A stretch of DNA of 64,000 nucleotides from Coprobacter fastidiosus (GTDB taxonomy: Bacteria > Bacteroidota > Bacteroidia > Bacteroidales > Coprobacteraceae), in NCBI RefSeq assembly GCF_030296935.1, contig NZ_AP028032.1, forward strand, positions 3,348,001 to 3,412,000, in the 5' to 3' direction. The first letter of the stretch is position 1; every line of letters starts with the position of its first letter. The position numbers and the translations under genes were made by a program. Shown in pieces: positions 8,215 to 17,832 of the stretch. The notes below the pieces were generated by a model. That model saw only the letters and a program-made list of their open reading frames with translations, did no database searches and was not told the origin of the DNA.

Positions 8215-9897
8215 TTAGCAAAACAATAAAATCAATAGTTGGGCGGTAAGTACCCGCAAGAACATCGTTAGAGGATATACTGTTGAATAAGCGACTGCGG
8301 GAGCATCTGTCGAAGTGGTTTTATTGGCATAAGCCAATGCTGGCGGATCGGTATTGCTCCCTGCGATTAACCCGATAAGTGTAAAATAGTTGATTTTATA
8401 ATAACCTCGAGCGATAGAACCTATAATCAAAAGCGGTATAATCGTTATCAGGAATCCCCATAATACCCAAAGTAATCCGTCTCCGCTGAATACGGTTTCT
8501 GCAAATGTGCCTCCTGCCGTAATTCCGACACTTGCCAAGAATAAGCAAATTCCTATTTCCCGAAGCATTAAACTGGCACTGGTGGAAGTATAAGTTACCA
8601 ATTTCATTTTGTATCCGAAACGTCCTATTAATATGGCAACTACTAAAGGTCCTCCTGCCAATCCCAATTTCATGGATGACGACATTCCCGGAATCGCCAA
8701 TGGAATACTTCCTAAAATAATACCTAAGAATATCCCGACAAAAAGGGTAATCATATTTGGTTCGTTAAGACGTTTCATCGAGTTTCCGAGTCTTTCTGCC
8801 AGACGGTTTATATCCTCCAGTTTTCCTACAACAGTCAGACGGTCTCCCATTTGCAAAGTCAGGTTCGGGTTGGCAAGCAGATCGACACCTGCACGATTGA
8901 CGCGGGTGGCATTTAATCGGTATCCCATCGGTAGCCGAAGAGATCCTATCGTTCTTCCGTTAAACTCCGATTTTGTTACAAGAATGCGGCGCGATACCAC
9001 AGGAGCATGGATGGCTTCCCAATCCATCTCTACCGTGCTGCCGATAAAAGCTTTTAACGCATCTTCGTCTTGAATCGACAGAACAATCAGCAGTAAGTCG
9101 CCTTGCTCTATAATGGTAGAAGACTGGGGAATGATAACTTCATTATTACTCTTTTTTATTCGAGAAATGACAAAGTTGCGGTCGATGAGTTTCATTAGTT
9201 CATCCAAAGGTTTCCCGAAAATCAGTTGGTTTTCTACTTTATAGGTAACAAGATGCGGCTTGAGTACACTGGCTGCAGTTTCTTCTTCTATTTGACGGCT
9301 TTCTTTATCCAATTTTACTTTAAATATAGCTCGTATAATAAGCATTGAGAGGATAATACCTAAAACTCCTAAAGGATAAGCTGCTGCATAACCGGAAGCA
9401 ATTTCGGGCACTACGTCGAGTTTCCCGTCGAAATGCAATTGGGCTAAAGTTTGCTGTGCTGCACCTAATCCCGGAGTATTTGTTACAGCTCCGGATAAAA
9501 TACCGACCATTATAGGCATTTCGACTCTACCGTTGGCTAAAAAATAGATGGTACAAGCTACGGCGACGTTGAGCAATACGATTCCCGTTGCAAGTAAGTT
9601 CAGGGTCATTCCTCCTTTTTTAAAGGAAGAAAAGAATCCCGGGCCTACCTGTAACCCGATAGAATAAACAAAAAGGATAAGCCCGAATTCTTGCATAAAG
9701 TGCATGATATTGGCTTCTCCTACAAATCCGAAATGTCCGGCCAATAACCCCACAAAAAGCACAAATGTCACTCCTAAGGATATGCCGAAGATTTTCATTT
9801 TCCCTAAATATACTCCTGCAGCGATCACAAAGGCATATAATAATACCGTATGTGCAACCGATGAAGGAGTAAATAGCAGATTTTCAATCCAAGTCAT
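8215..9897 (-). CDS. AspT/YidE/YbjL-family transporter
   Basis: Inner-membrane transporter with the AspT/YidE duplication, 560 residues. An N-terminal membrane half has helices at about 12-190 and contains [20 protein letters not shown]-type repeat sequence ([16 protein letters not shown]). Two TrkA-C/RCK-C domains follow in the middle (about 205-290 and 295-370, with [10 protein letters not shown] and [12 protein letters not shown]). A second membrane half (about 378-560) repeats the helix set with the sister motif [15 protein letters not shown]. Family members are aspartate:alanine exchangers or putative anion exporters; the substrate is not predictable. Monocistronic, with its own promoter at 10053-10084 and a leader of about 150 nt. 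Confidence 0.92.
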   Translation of the reverse strand: MTWIENLLFTPSSVAHTVLLYAFVIAAGVYLGKMKIFGISLGVTFVLFVGLLAGHFGFVGEANIMHFMQEFGLILFVYSIGLQVGPGFFSSFKKGGMTLNLLATGIVLLNVAVACTIYFLANGRVEMPIMVGILSGAVTNTPGLGAAQQTLAQLHFDGKLDVVPEIASGYAAAYPLGVLGIILSMLIIRAIFKVKLDKESRQIEEETAASVLKPHLVTYKVENQLIFGKPLDELMKLIDRNFVISRIKKSNNEVIIPQSSTIIEQGDLLLIVLSIQDEDALKAFIGSTVEMDWEAIHAPVVSRRILVTKSEFNGRTIGSLRLPMGYRLNATRVNRAGVDLLANPNLTLQMGDRLTVVGKLEDINRLAERLGNSMKRLNEPNMITLFVGIFLGIILGSIPLAIPGMSSSMKLGLAGGPLVVAILIGRFGYKMKLVTYTSTSASLMLREIGICLFLASVGITAGGTFAETVFSGDGLLWVLWGFLITIIPLLIIGSIARGYYKINYFTLIGLIAGSNTDPPALAYANKTTSTDAPAVAYSTVYPLTMFLRVLTAQLLILLFC

Positions 9898-10052
9898 GAT
9901 TAATATAAAGTGTATAAATTAAATATGTAAAAGTTCAAAAATTGTTTTTTAATATTGCTTCGTATCTTAATTGTTTGTCTGTTTTTCATCTTTATGAAAC
10001 GGAAAAATAGCTTTTTCTCTAAAAATAAAATAATCCGTTACTTAAGAGGCTG

Positions 10053-10084
10053 CAAAGGTAAGGATATTTAATCAATGCGACAAA
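10053..10084 (-). promoter_or_regulatory. Promoter of the AspT/YidE-type transporter
   Basis: Minus strand TTTG (10084-10081), 20-bp spacer, TACCTTTG (10060-10053): a full match to the Bacteroidetes sigma-ABfr consensus. Confidence 0.75.
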
Positions 10085-10208
10085 AAATAAACGATTTATT
10101 ATCATTAAATTTGTTTTCGGTTTGGAACAGTGTCAAGAGGATATTCTAAAGAAAATTAATGTATTGTCGGAGTTTCGGAATAACATCTTTTAGATTCGGA
10201 ATTATTTG

Positions 10209-10216
10209 TATTTTTG
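10209..10216 (+). promoter_or_regulatory. -7 box upstream of the metallophosphatase operon
   Basis: TATTTTTG fits TAnnTTTG, 31 bp before the ATG at 10248. No clear -33 TTTG at the right distance, so moderate support only. Confidence 0.45.
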
Positions 10217-10247
10217 TAAAGCGATATGCTAACGTGTTATTCAAAAT

Positions 10248-11441
10248 ATGAGATTACAACTGATAGCTTTCTTTGCATTAGTTTGCATTAATTTTGCAAT
10301 AGACTTTTATATCTATTTCCGGATTATACGGAAAACCTGCCGGTATGTGTGGCTGCGTATATCTTATTGGGGAATTAATTGTTTGTTGTTGGCTGCGTTT
10401 TTGTTTGCTTATGCTCTTATGAAGAACCATCAAGATGTCGATAACCGTATGGTATTCATATGGTTTATGTTTATCTACTTTTTGGTTTATGCTCCTAAGA
10501 TTACTTATTTTTTACTTTCTGTATGGGATTATGTGTCTTGCCTGTTTAGGAAAAAGATGCTCCGTATATTCCATTATGCAGGAATTGTAGGAGCTTTGTT
10601 TGTTTTCGGATCTATGGCTTATGGGGCGTTTATCAATCGGGAGCGTTTGGTTATTCGAGAGCTTTCTGTAGAGTCATCCCGATTACCGGAAGGATTTAAT
10701 GATTATAAAATCGTACAAATTTCCGATATTCATTTAGAAAGTTTTGGATCAGATACAATATTCATATCCGAGATGGTACGGCAAGTTAATAAATTAGAGC
10801 CCGATTTGATTGTTTTTACCGGCGATTTGGTCACGTTGCGCAGTGCCGAATTAGAACCGTTTTTGCATGTGCTTTCCGGTTTGAAAGCAAAGAACGGAGT
10901 ATATTCGATTCTTGGTAACCATGATTACGGGGATTATGTACCATGGAAAAATGTATCGGAAAAATTAGAAGATCGGAAACTCCTCAGAATAAAAGAAAAA
11001 GAGATGGGGTGGCGAATGCTGAATAATGAGTCGGTGTATTTGTATAGCGGTAATGATTCTGTAGCCCTGATCGGAGTTGAAAATTGGGGAGAACCTCCTT
11101 TCCCGAAATACGGAAATTTGAGGGCTGCTTATCCGGATTTGAATGATGACTGTTTTAAGATTTTATTAACCCATAACCCGATGCATTGGGATGAAGAAGT
11201 TATATCGGGTACAAATATAGATTTGTCTTTTTCGGGACATACTCATGCTATGCAAATTAAGTTACAGTTGGGAGATTGGCGTTACTCTCCGGCGGAGATA
11301 CGTTATCCTCGTTGGAGCGGACTTTATAGGGAGGGGAATCAGTATTTATATGTAAACGAAGGTATAGGTTGTGTGTTTATGCCGATGCGGGTAGGAGCAA
11401 CGCCTGAGATAACAGTAATTCGACTTAAATGTATATCGTAA
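10248..11441 (+). CDS. Membrane-bound calcineurin-like metallophosphatase
   Basis: 397 residues. About four membrane helices in the first 130 residues are followed by a complete metallophosphatase domain with all five blocks: ISDIHLESF (DxH), FTGDLV (GD), LGNHDYGDY (GNHD), LLTHNP and FSGHTHAMQ (GHTH). The arrangement resembles YkuE/YaeI-like phosphodiesterases, some of which act on lipid substrates such as UDP-diacylglucosamine or phospholipid-derived esters. The active site should face the side set by the last helix. The next gene starts inside its last codons (11429), so it heads an operon with an ABC import system; the functional link is not obvious. Confidence 0.92.
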   Translation: MRLQLIAFFALVCINFAIDFYIYFRIIRKTCRYVWLRISYWGINCLLLAAFLFAYALMKNHQDVDNRMVFIWFMFIYFLVYAPKITYFLLSVWDYVSCLFRKKMLRIFHYAGIVGALFVFGSMAYGAFINRERLVIRELSVESSRLPEGFNDYKIVQISDIHLESFGSDTIFISEMVRQVNKLEPDLIVFTGDLVTLRSAELEPFLHVLSGLKAKNGVYSILGNHDYGDYVPWKNVSEKLEDRKLLRIKEKEMGWRMLNNESVYLYSGNDSVALIGVENWGEPPFPKYGNLRAAYPDLNDDCFKILLTHNPMHWDEEVISGTNIDLSFSGHTHAMQIKLQLGDWRYSPAEIRYPRWSGLYREGNQYLYVNEGIGCVFMPMRVGATPEITVIRLKCIS

Positions 11442-12367
11442 AAGTTATAATTTGCGTTTTCTTTTTAATAACAGGTTTTTCTTGTGGAAAAGCACCGTCC
11501 GATTCGCCTGTAATTCGTATGGCACTGTTGAAAGGGCCTTCGGCAATAGCATTTTCAAATTTGTTAGACTCTGTTTATTGTATTCAGGGAAAGCGGTTCG
11601 AAATTGTTTTGTATGATAATCCGATGAAAGTACAGGCGTTAATGATACAAAAAAAAGTAGATGTGGCGGTCTTGCCGCTTTCTTCTGCTGTAAATTTGTA
11701 TAATAAAAATACGGGTTATTCTCTTTTGGCTTGTCCGGTTTGGGGAAATTTGTTTTGGATCTCGTCCGGAAGTAGAACCGATAAATCGCCGTTTCCCATA
11801 TTTTTATTTGGACAGGGTACAACTTCTGACGTATTGCTGAAATATTTACAAAGTGTTTCTGCTTTACAGGATGTCTATCCCGATTATACCTATTCTACAC
11901 CTCAAGATATGTTTAGAGCCTTGATGAGTCGTCAGATATCGGATGCTATATTGCCGGAACCATTTGTATCTTTGGCATTACAAAAAGATTCATCATTATT
12001 TGTTTGTTGTGATTTGGCAAAAAAATTCAGTCCGGTTGGTTTTGCTCAAACGGCAGTAGTCGTTAGCTCGGAAATAAAGCAAGACATACATTTATTGAAT
12101 TCTGTCGATTCTTTATTGTCGGTTTCAGTGAGGAAGAGTACACCTGAAAATCCGGAAACGGAAAGTCGGCTGATACACTACAAAATACTACCCGGTAAAA
12201 TTGATTTGGCAACAGTATATGACCGTTGTCGCATCGAATACAGGTCACGATCTTCGGTCAGAAATTCAGTAGATAGTTTGTTGCAGGTTATTTTCAAGTA
12301 TTATCCGAAATCCATAGGAGGCAAGTTCCCGGATGATAGATTCTATATATCTGATAATTCGATATGA
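11429..12367 (+). CDS. Lipoprotein substrate-binding protein of an ABC importer
   Basis: 312 residues. Signal peptide with lipobox (FLITGFSC, Cys19), then IRMALLKGPSAIAFSNLL and DVAVLPLSSAVNLYNK, the pattern of SsuA/THI5/NMT1-like binding proteins for small organic ions. A second lobe includes AILPEPFVSLALQKD. It overlaps the preceding gene by 13 nt and lies 4 nt before the permease-ATPase gene, so it is clearly its binding component. Such systems import sulfonates, thiamine precursors, nitrate or bicarbonate; nothing here distinguishes among them. Confidence 0.85.
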   Translation: MYIVKVIICVFFLITGFSCGKAPSDSPVIRMALLKGPSAIAFSNLLDSVYCIQGKRFEIVLYDNPMKVQALMIQKKVDVAVLPLSSAVNLYNKNTGYSLLACPVWGNLFWISSGSRTDKSPFPIFLFGQGTTSDVLLKYLQSVSALQDVYPDYTYSTPQDMFRALMSRQISDAILPEPFVSLALQKDSSLFVCCDLAKKFSPVGFAQTAVVVSSEIKQDIHLLNSVDSLLSVSVRKSTPENPETESRLIHYKILPGKIDLATVYDRCRIEYRSRSSVRNSVDSLLQVIFKYYPKSIGGKFPDDRFYISDNSI

Positions 12368-12371
12368 TTTT

Positions 12372-13751
12372 ATGAAAAAGCGAAAAAAATATATTCTTAT
12401 TGCCGCTTCATGGTTTACCGTATTGCTATGTTGGCAGTTTTTTTCGCTATATATCGGGAATAAAGATATTTTTCCCTCGGCTTTTCAGCTTATTACAGCA
12501 GTATTTTATTTGTTTTCGGAAGCCTCTTTTTTGTCTGCCGTATCATCAACTTTGTTGCGAGGAATATGCGGGATGTTGCTTTCCCTTTGTCTGGCTGCGA
12601 TATTGGCATGGCGCGCTTCCCGATCGGATGCGTTTCGCACCTATATCCATCCTTTTTTGACCTTACTTCGTTCCGTTCCGATTATTTCATTTTTGTTTTT
12701 ATTTTTGATTTGGTTTTCTCCGGAATATATTCCTCTGGTAATGGCGTTGATAACTATAGTTCCGGTATTGACCGAGAATTTAATAGCCGGTTTTCGGAAT
12801 ATCGATCACTCCTTGCTGGAAATGTCCTATATGTATACTTTTTCGGTAAAGCAAAAGATAAAACATATTATTTATCCGGCAGTATCGCCTTATCTTTTCA
12901 GCGGATTGATCTCTACGGCAGGATTAGGATGGAAAGCTATTATTATGGGAGAAGCTTTGGCCCAACCCGTTACGGGTATCGGTGTTATGATTCGTGAAGC
13001 TCACGGCTTTATAGAAGTTCCCCGTTTGCTGGCATGGACGTTAATTGCCGTAGTCATATCATACGGTTTTGAATTGTTATTGAAAAGGGCTGAAAAATAT
13101 AATTTCCCGGTTTCTTTCGCCTCAAAGGATTATGCGGAAAAAATAATGGAGAATTTTCCCGATATTCTTAATATAGAGGGGATTCGAAAGAGATACGGAC
13201 ATAAAATCTTATTATCGGAATTACGGTTGTCTGTTTCGAGGGGGAAAATTACTTGTTTGATGGCTTCTTCCGGATATGGGAAAACGACTTTGTTGCGTCT
13301 GTTGTCGGGACTGGATCATGCCGAAGCGGGAGATGTTCCTTTAAAAAAAGATTGCAAAGTGGCTTTCCTTTTTCAAGAATATAGACTTTTGCCCCATCTG
13401 ACAGTATGTGAAAATATTGCACTTTCCCGTGCCTCTTGTATGCGGAAGGAGACGGTTCGTAAAGAAATAACCGAGATTTTGGAACAACTGGATATGCGAA
13501 ATTGCATAGATCGTTTTCCTGAAACGTTGAGTGGGGGAGAATGTCAACGTGTCGTATTGGCGCGAATGATGTTTTTCCCTGCATCTTTATATTTGCTTGA
13601 TGAACCGTTTAAAGGGCTCGATTTTGATCTGAAGCAAAAAGTTATGGACTATTTGCGGAAATGGCAGGTCCGGTACGGAAAGACTATCTTGTATGTTACA
13701 CATCAAGATGATGAGACGAGAATAGCTGATAAGATTGTAAGAATTCAGTAA
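12372..13751 (+). CDS. Fused ABC transporter permease and ATPase (NitT/TauT type)
   Basis: One 459-residue chain combines two proteins normally encoded apart. Residues ~1-245 are a SsuC/TauC-like permease with about six helices and the EAA-like loop MSYMYTFSVKQKIKHIIYP. Residues ~260-459 are an ABC ATPase with Q-loop (LFQEYRLLPH), signature LSGGECQRVVLAR, Walker B LYLLDEPF and H-loop YVTHQDD. The P-loop reads ASSGYGKTT: the usual first Gly is Ala. The reading frame is open across the junction (KIMENFPDILNIEG). ATG at 12372 is preferred to 12333 because it begins MKKRKKYILIAA, the natural membrane N-terminus, and does not overlap the upstream gene. The fusion and the P-loop change are direct observations; import of a small organic ion is inferred. 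Confidence 0.88.
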   Translation: MKKRKKYILIAASWFTVLLCWQFFSLYIGNKDIFPSAFQLITAVFYLFSEASFLSAVSSTLLRGICGMLLSLCLAAILAWRASRSDAFRTYIHPFLTLLRSVPIISFLFLFLIWFSPEYIPLVMALITIVPVLTENLIAGFRNIDHSLLEMSYMYTFSVKQKIKHIIYPAVSPYLFSGLISTAGLGWKAIIMGEALAQPVTGIGVMIREAHGFIEVPRLLAWTLIAVVISYGFELLLKRAEKYNFPVSFASKDYAEKIMENFPDILNIEGIRKRYGHKILLSELRLSVSRGKITCLMASSGYGKTTLLRLLSGLDHAEAGDVPLKKDCKVAFLFQEYRLLPHLTVCENIALSRASCMRKETVRKEITEILEQLDMRNCIDRFPETLSGGECQRVVLARMMFFPASLYLLDEPFKGLDFDLKQKVMDYLRKWQVRYGKTILYVTHQDDETRIADKIVRIQ

Positions 13752-13766
13752 ATTTATTATTTGAGA

Positions 13767-15893
13767 ATGAATAAAATATTTCCACAGTTGATTTCAAAGG
13801 CTTTGAACGTCAAGGCCGATCAGATTTCGAATACGATAGCCTTACTTGAGGACGGAGCTACGATTCCGTTTATAAGCCGCTATCGGAAAGAGATGACCGG
13901 AGCGTTAGATGAGGTGCAGATTGCCGATATAAAAAACCGATATGACAAATTATGTGAAATAGAGAAACGGAAACAGACAATCCTCTCAACGATCGAGGAA
14001 CAAGGAAAACTGTCTTCGGAATTGAAAAATCGTATAGAGTCTTCTTGGGATATGACGGAGTTGGAAGACATCTATTTGCCGTACAAACCGAGACGTCGTA
14101 CTCGTGCGGAAATAGCCCGAGAGAAGGGGTTAGAACCTTTGGCTAAATGGCTGATGATTCAGCAACCCGGTGATCCGGGATATAAAGCTTCAGCTTTTAT
14201 AAAAGGGGAAGTTAAAGATAGCGAAGATGCGTTGAAAGGTGCTTGTGATATTATTGCCGAATGGATTTCTGAAAATGAAAGAGCAAGAAATACCGTACGG
14301 GGATTATTCCGGAGAGAAGCTGTAATATCGTCTCGTGTAGTAAAAACGAAAGTTGAAGAAGCTGCGAAATATAGAGATTATTTCGAGTGGTCTGAGCCGT
14401 TGTATCGTTGTTCTTCTCATCGTTTGTTAGCAATGCGTAGAGGAGAAGCCGAAGGTTTTTTAAAAGTTTCTATATCACCGGAAGATGAACTTTGTATAGA
14501 CCGTCTTGAAGGTCAATTTATAAAGAATGCTACGGCTGCGGCTGCGTTTGTATCCGATGCGGTGCGTGACGGATATAAACGTTTATTGAAACCTTCGATA
14601 GAGACTGAGTTTGCTGCATCGTCTAAAGAAAAAGCCGATGACGAGGCTATTCGGGTTTTTTCTGAAAACTTGAAACAACTGTTGCTAGCTCCTCCTTTAG
14701 GGCAGAAACGAGTGTTGGGAATCGATCCGGGATTTCGTACCGGATGTAAGGTCGTCTGTCTGGATGCTCAGGGAAATCTATTACATAATGAGACGATATT
14801 TCCGCATCCTCCTCGTCAGGATGTTTCCGGTTCGGCTCGAAAAATAACGCATTTAGTAGAGGTATATGACATTCAGGCAATAGCGATCGGTAATGGTACG
14901 GCAAGTCGGGAAACAGAAAATTTTATTACCAATTTGCGTTATGATAGAAAAGTCCAGGTATTTGTCGTCAGTGAAAATGGTGCATCTGTTTATTCTGCTT
15001 CGAAAGTTGCCAGAGAAGAATTTCCGGAGTATGATGTAACTGTAAGAGGTGCTGTATCTATCGGCCGGCGTTTGATGGATCCGCTTGCGGAATTGGTGAA
15101 AATAGATCCGAAATCTATCGGAGTAGGACAATATCAGCATGATGTTGATCAGGGTAAGCTTAAGAAATCTTTGGATCAGACTGTCGAGAATTGTGTTAAT
15201 TCTGTCGGTGTGGATATTAATACGGCAAGTAAGCATCTGTTGGTATATATTTCAGGATTAGGACCTCAGTTGGCGCAAAATATCATAGATTACCGTAAGG
15301 AAAACGGACCGTTTCACTCCCGAAAAGAATTGCTGAAAGTTCCTCGTATGGGAGAAAAGGCTTTTGAACAAGCTGCCGGCTTTTTGAGAATTGCTTCGTC
15401 GGAAAATCCTTTGGACAATTCGGCAGTGCATCCCGAACGTTATGCTTTGGTAGAAAAAATGGCATTTGATTTAGGCTGTACCGTCAAAGAATTGATAGCT
15501 GATAAAGAACTTCGTAAACGGTTGGTGCTGGAGAATTATCTTTCTGAAGAAGTCGGGATGCCGACTTTGAAAGATATTTTAGAAGAACTTGATAAACCGG
15601 GTAGAGACCCTCGACAAACTATTAAAGTGTTCGAGTTCGATGCTTCGGTGAAAACGATAGATGATCTCAAGGAAGGAATGCTACTTCCGGGAATTGTGAC
15701 GAATATTACTAATTTCGGATGTTTTGTAGATATCGGTATTAAAGAAAACGGGTTGGTGCATATTTCGCAATTGGCAGACAGATATGTATCTGATCCAACA
15801 GAGATAGTATCTATACATCAGCAGATTATGGTAAAAGTGATGAGTGTGGATAAAGAGCGGAAAAGAGTGCAGTTATCAATGAAAGATATATAA
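13767..15893 (+). CDS. tex: Tex-family RNA-binding transcription accessory protein
   Basis: 708 residues, the usual length for Tex. In order: N-terminal helical Tex_N domain with PFISRYRKEMTGALDEVQI, a YqgF-like RNase-H fold domain (about 325-450, VLGIDPGFRTGCKVV), helix-hairpin-helix segments (about 490-560, VDINTASKHLLVYISGLG) and a C-terminal S1 domain (about 635-708, GIVTNITNFGCFVDIG). Tex binds nucleic acid and influences transcription and RNA turnover. The start at ATG 13767 (MNKIFPQL) is preferred over the TTG two codons upstream. It follows the ABC gene by 15 nt and precedes the HPPK-like gene by 8 nt. Confidence 0.95.
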   Translation: MNKIFPQLISKALNVKADQISNTIALLEDGATIPFISRYRKEMTGALDEVQIADIKNRYDKLCEIEKRKQTILSTIEEQGKLSSELKNRIESSWDMTELEDIYLPYKPRRRTRAEIAREKGLEPLAKWLMIQQPGDPGYKASAFIKGEVKDSEDALKGACDIIAEWISENERARNTVRGLFRREAVISSRVVKTKVEEAAKYRDYFEWSEPLYRCSSHRLLAMRRGEAEGFLKVSISPEDELCIDRLEGQFIKNATAAAAFVSDAVRDGYKRLLKPSIETEFAASSKEKADDEAIRVFSENLKQLLLAPPLGQKRVLGIDPGFRTGCKVVCLDAQGNLLHNETIFPHPPRQDVSGSARKITHLVEVYDIQAIAIGNGTASRETENFITNLRYDRKVQVFVVSENGASVYSASKVAREEFPEYDVTVRGAVSIGRRLMDPLAELVKIDPKSIGVGQYQHDVDQGKLKKSLDQTVENCVNSVGVDINTASKHLLVYISGLGPQLAQNIIDYRKENGPFHSRKELLKVPRMGEKAFEQAAGFLRIASSENPLDNSAVHPERYALVEKMAFDLGCTVKELIADKELRKRLVLENYLSEEVGMPTLKDILEELDKPGRDPRQTIKVFEFDASVKTIDDLKEGMLLPGIVTNITNFGCFVDIGIKENGLVHISQLADRYVSDPTEIVSIHQQIMVKVMSVDKERKRVQLSMKDI

Positions 15894-15901
15894 TTAGTAC
15901 G

Positions 15902-16297
15902 ATGAACAGGGCAATTGTTTGTTTGGGATCGAATGTTCCCGGAGGAAAATTATTAGTGAAAAAAAGTTGTGTGGAGATTCGGGGATTAGTCTCGTCTGCG
16001 AAATTCTCTTCTTGTTATGAAACCGTTCCGGTGAGCAGTATTCCTCAGCCGAATTACCACAATTGTGTAGGCGTTTTGGAAACGGAATTGGAATTTGAAG
16101 ATTTATTTCGTATTTTTAAGGAAATGGAAAAGGCTGCCGGACGTACTCCGGGCGGTAAAAAAGTAGGAATTGTTCCTTTAGATATAGATATAGCTATGTG
16201 GAACGATGAAATTAAAAAACCGAGAGATATGATGCAGGATTATATGCAGATCGGTCTGATGGAATTGAATGACCCGTCTTGCCGTCTTGTAAAGTAA
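15902..16297 (+). CDS. HPPK-like (FolK-related) protein, probably non-canonical
   Basis: 131 residues, shorter than typical 6-hydroxymethyl-dihydropterin pyrophosphokinase (~160). The N-terminal half is clearly FolK-like: CLGSN, YETVPVSSIPQPNYHN and the DID metal site (PLDIDIAMW). However, the conserved RWGPR segment is replaced by KKVGIVP, and the HxxMxxR region near the end reads PRDMMQDYMQ, without the usual His and Arg. It is therefore either a divergent pyrophosphokinase or a paralogue with another role. It is 8 nt downstream of tex. Confidence 0.75.
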   Translation: MNRAIVCLGSNVPGGKLLVKKSCVEIRGLVSSAKFSSCYETVPVSSIPQPNYHNCVGVLETELEFEDLFRIFKEMEKAAGRTPGGKKVGIVPLDIDIAMWNDEIKKPRDMMQDYMQIGLMELNDPSCRLVK

Positions 16298-16373
16298 GGG
16301 CCTGTTTATAAACAATATCTTTCGTCAATGTGTTTGATGTTCAGATTTTAATTTGTTAATGTGAGGAGGTAGA

Positions 16374-17123
16374 ATGAAAGTTATAGAAGATGTCTTGTTG
16401 AAACGGACTTCGGTTCGACGTTATGAACGGGAAAAAATAGAACCGGAAAAGCTTGATTTGATTTATCGGGCGATAGCGAGTACACCGACCAGTTACAACG
16501 GTCAGCAATATTCGGTTATTGCGGTAGAAGATCAGGAAAAAAAAGAACTGCTATATGAAATTATCGGTCAGAAGCAAATAAAGACGTCTGCCGTATTTCT
16601 GGTTTTTTGTGTCGATTTTAATAAAGTGTCTCTATTGGCAAAAGCCAAGGAGCTCGATTTTCCCCGTATTCAGGATAAAATGGACGGAGTAATGATCGGA
16701 TTGATCGATGCGGCTCTGGCAATGCAGAATGCCGTGGTTGCAGCACAATCTTTGGGCCTGGGAAGCTGCTGTATCGGGTATGCCCGAACAGCCGATCCGG
16801 CTCGTGTCGCAGAAGTTTTGCAGCTTCCGAAGGGGGTATTTGTTGCTTGCGGACTCTCTATCGGTTATCCTCGGGAGATTCCCGATCTGAAACCGAAACA
16901 GCCTTTATCGGTCTTGATACATAAAAACCATTATCGAACCGATGATATGACGGAGGAATTATTAACCTACGATCGTTTAATTTGTGAATATAACGGTTGC
17001 AGAGCGGGAGTGAAGACTGATAATGATTGGTGCGCTCACATGCTTAACTACTATCGGGAAGCATTGAAATATGATATGGAAGGTTATTTAAAAGCGCAAG
17101 GTTTTAACTTAGAATATAAATAG
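16374..17123 (+). CDS. Nitroreductase-family FMN oxidoreductase (NfsA/FRP-like)
   Basis: 249 residues. N-terminal LLKRTSVRRYEREKI is the phosphate-binding Arg-rich start of the nitroreductase fold. IASTPTSYNGQQYSVI and AAQSLGLGSCCIGYARTA are further FMN-binding segments, and the C-terminal extension (YDRLICEYNGCRAG...) is that of the NfsA/FRP subfamily. Such enzymes are NAD(P)H-dependent reductases of nitroaromatics, quinones or flavins, and in anaerobes can activate nitroimidazoles. It is separated from the HPPK-like gene by 76 nt containing a copy of the dispersed CCTGTTTATAAAC motif. Confidence 0.9.
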   Translation: MKVIEDVLLKRTSVRRYEREKIEPEKLDLIYRAIASTPTSYNGQQYSVIAVEDQEKKELLYEIIGQKQIKTSAVFLVFCVDFNKVSLLAKAKELDFPRIQDKMDGVMIGLIDAALAMQNAVVAAQSLGLGSCCIGYARTADPARVAEVLQLPKGVFVACGLSIGYPREIPDLKPKQPLSVLIHKNHYRTDDMTEELLTYDRLICEYNGCRAGVKTDNDWCAHMLNYYREALKYDMEGYLKAQGFNLEYK

Positions 17124-17276
17124 TTTTTTGAATCTGTATAATAAGTCGAGTTGCATAAAAATTATTTTTATTTTTTTTCGAGACAGGATGAAAATTCCAG
17201 AATCTTTTCAGAATTGTGTCTAATCTTTGTATCAAGAAATAAAAATAATCAGTAGTAACCTTTAAAATTTCAGATT

Positions 17277-17720
17277 ATGAAAAAGTTGATCTTTTTATTC
17301 GTATGTGTATTTTCTATTCAAGTAGCATTGGCAGATAATGATAAGCCGATTAATTTTACTCAGTTGCCTCAAGCGGCACAAAAATTTGTAAAACAACATT
17401 TCCCGAAAGCTAAAATCGCTTTTGTGAAAATGGAGACCGAGTTGTTCGATAAATCTTATGATGTGGTTTTTAATAATGGAGACCAACTTGAATTCGATAA
17501 GAAAGGCGAATGGACGGAAGTAAACTGTAAGTCAACTGTTGTACCGGCTAAGGTTATTCCAGCCCCTATAAAAAAATATGTAGAAACGAACTATCCCGAA
17601 GCGAAGGTACTTAGTATCGAGAGAGACCGTTACGATTATGAAGTAAAGTTGTCCAATTTCTGGGAAATCAAATTCGATATGAATTTCAATGTGATCGATA
17701 TGGATAATGACCGGGATTAA
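17277..17720 (+). CDS. Secreted PepSY-like (DUF2874) protein
   Basis: 147 residues. A signal peptide (MKKLIFLFVCVFSIQVALA) is followed by two copies of a 60-residue PepSY-like module. The first is FTQLPQAAQKFVKQHFPKAK...DVVFNNGDQLEFDKKGEW; the second is VPAPIKKYVETNYPEAK...EVKLSNFWEIKFDMN. These domains are common periplasmic proteins in Bacteroidales; function is uncertain (proposed inhibitors or ligand binders). A good terminator follows at 17775. Confidence 0.85.
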   Translation: MKKLIFLFVCVFSIQVALADNDKPINFTQLPQAAQKFVKQHFPKAKIAFVKMETELFDKSYDVVFNNGDQLEFDKKGEWTEVNCKSTVVPAKVIPAPIKKYVETNYPEAKVLSIERDRYDYEVKLSNFWEIKFDMNFNVIDMDNDRD

Positions 17721-17774
17721 GAGCCTGTCTGAATTTTACTCGATACGAATTTGTTAATCATTTATAGAATAATG

Positions 17775-17803
17775 CAGCTATCCATGAGGGTAGCTGTTTT
17801 TTT
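17775..17803 (+). terminator. Intrinsic terminator after the PepSY-like gene
   Basis: Stem CAGCTATCC / GGGTAGCTG (9 bp with one G-T pair), loop ATGA, then seven T residues (17797-17803). Confidence 0.8.
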
Positions 17804-17820
17804 ATTGATGTTGAAAATCG

Positions 17821-17828
17821 TATCTTTG
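17821..17828 (+). promoter_or_regulatory. -7 box of the YigZ gene, possibly giving a leaderless mRNA
   Basis: TATCTTTG fits TAnnTTTG and ends only 4 nt before the ATG at 17833, so transcription would begin at or next to the start codon. No strong -33 element. Confidence 0.5.
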
Positions 17829-17832
17829 CGAT

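Larger units (their letters stand above)
9898..10247. other. Divergent intergenic region (350 bp)
   Basis: No gene seen. It holds the minus-strand promoter of the transporter (10053-10084) and the probable plus-strand -7 box of the metallophosphatase (10209-10216). The 150 nt between the transporter start and its promoter would be an unusually long leader; I see no known riboswitch in it. Confidence 0.6.

Noticed and set aside
11445-11822. Minus-strand open frame of 125 codons inside the binding-protein gene
   Set aside because: Fully antisense to a well-supported lipoprotein gene, basic and aromatic-rich product with no domain.
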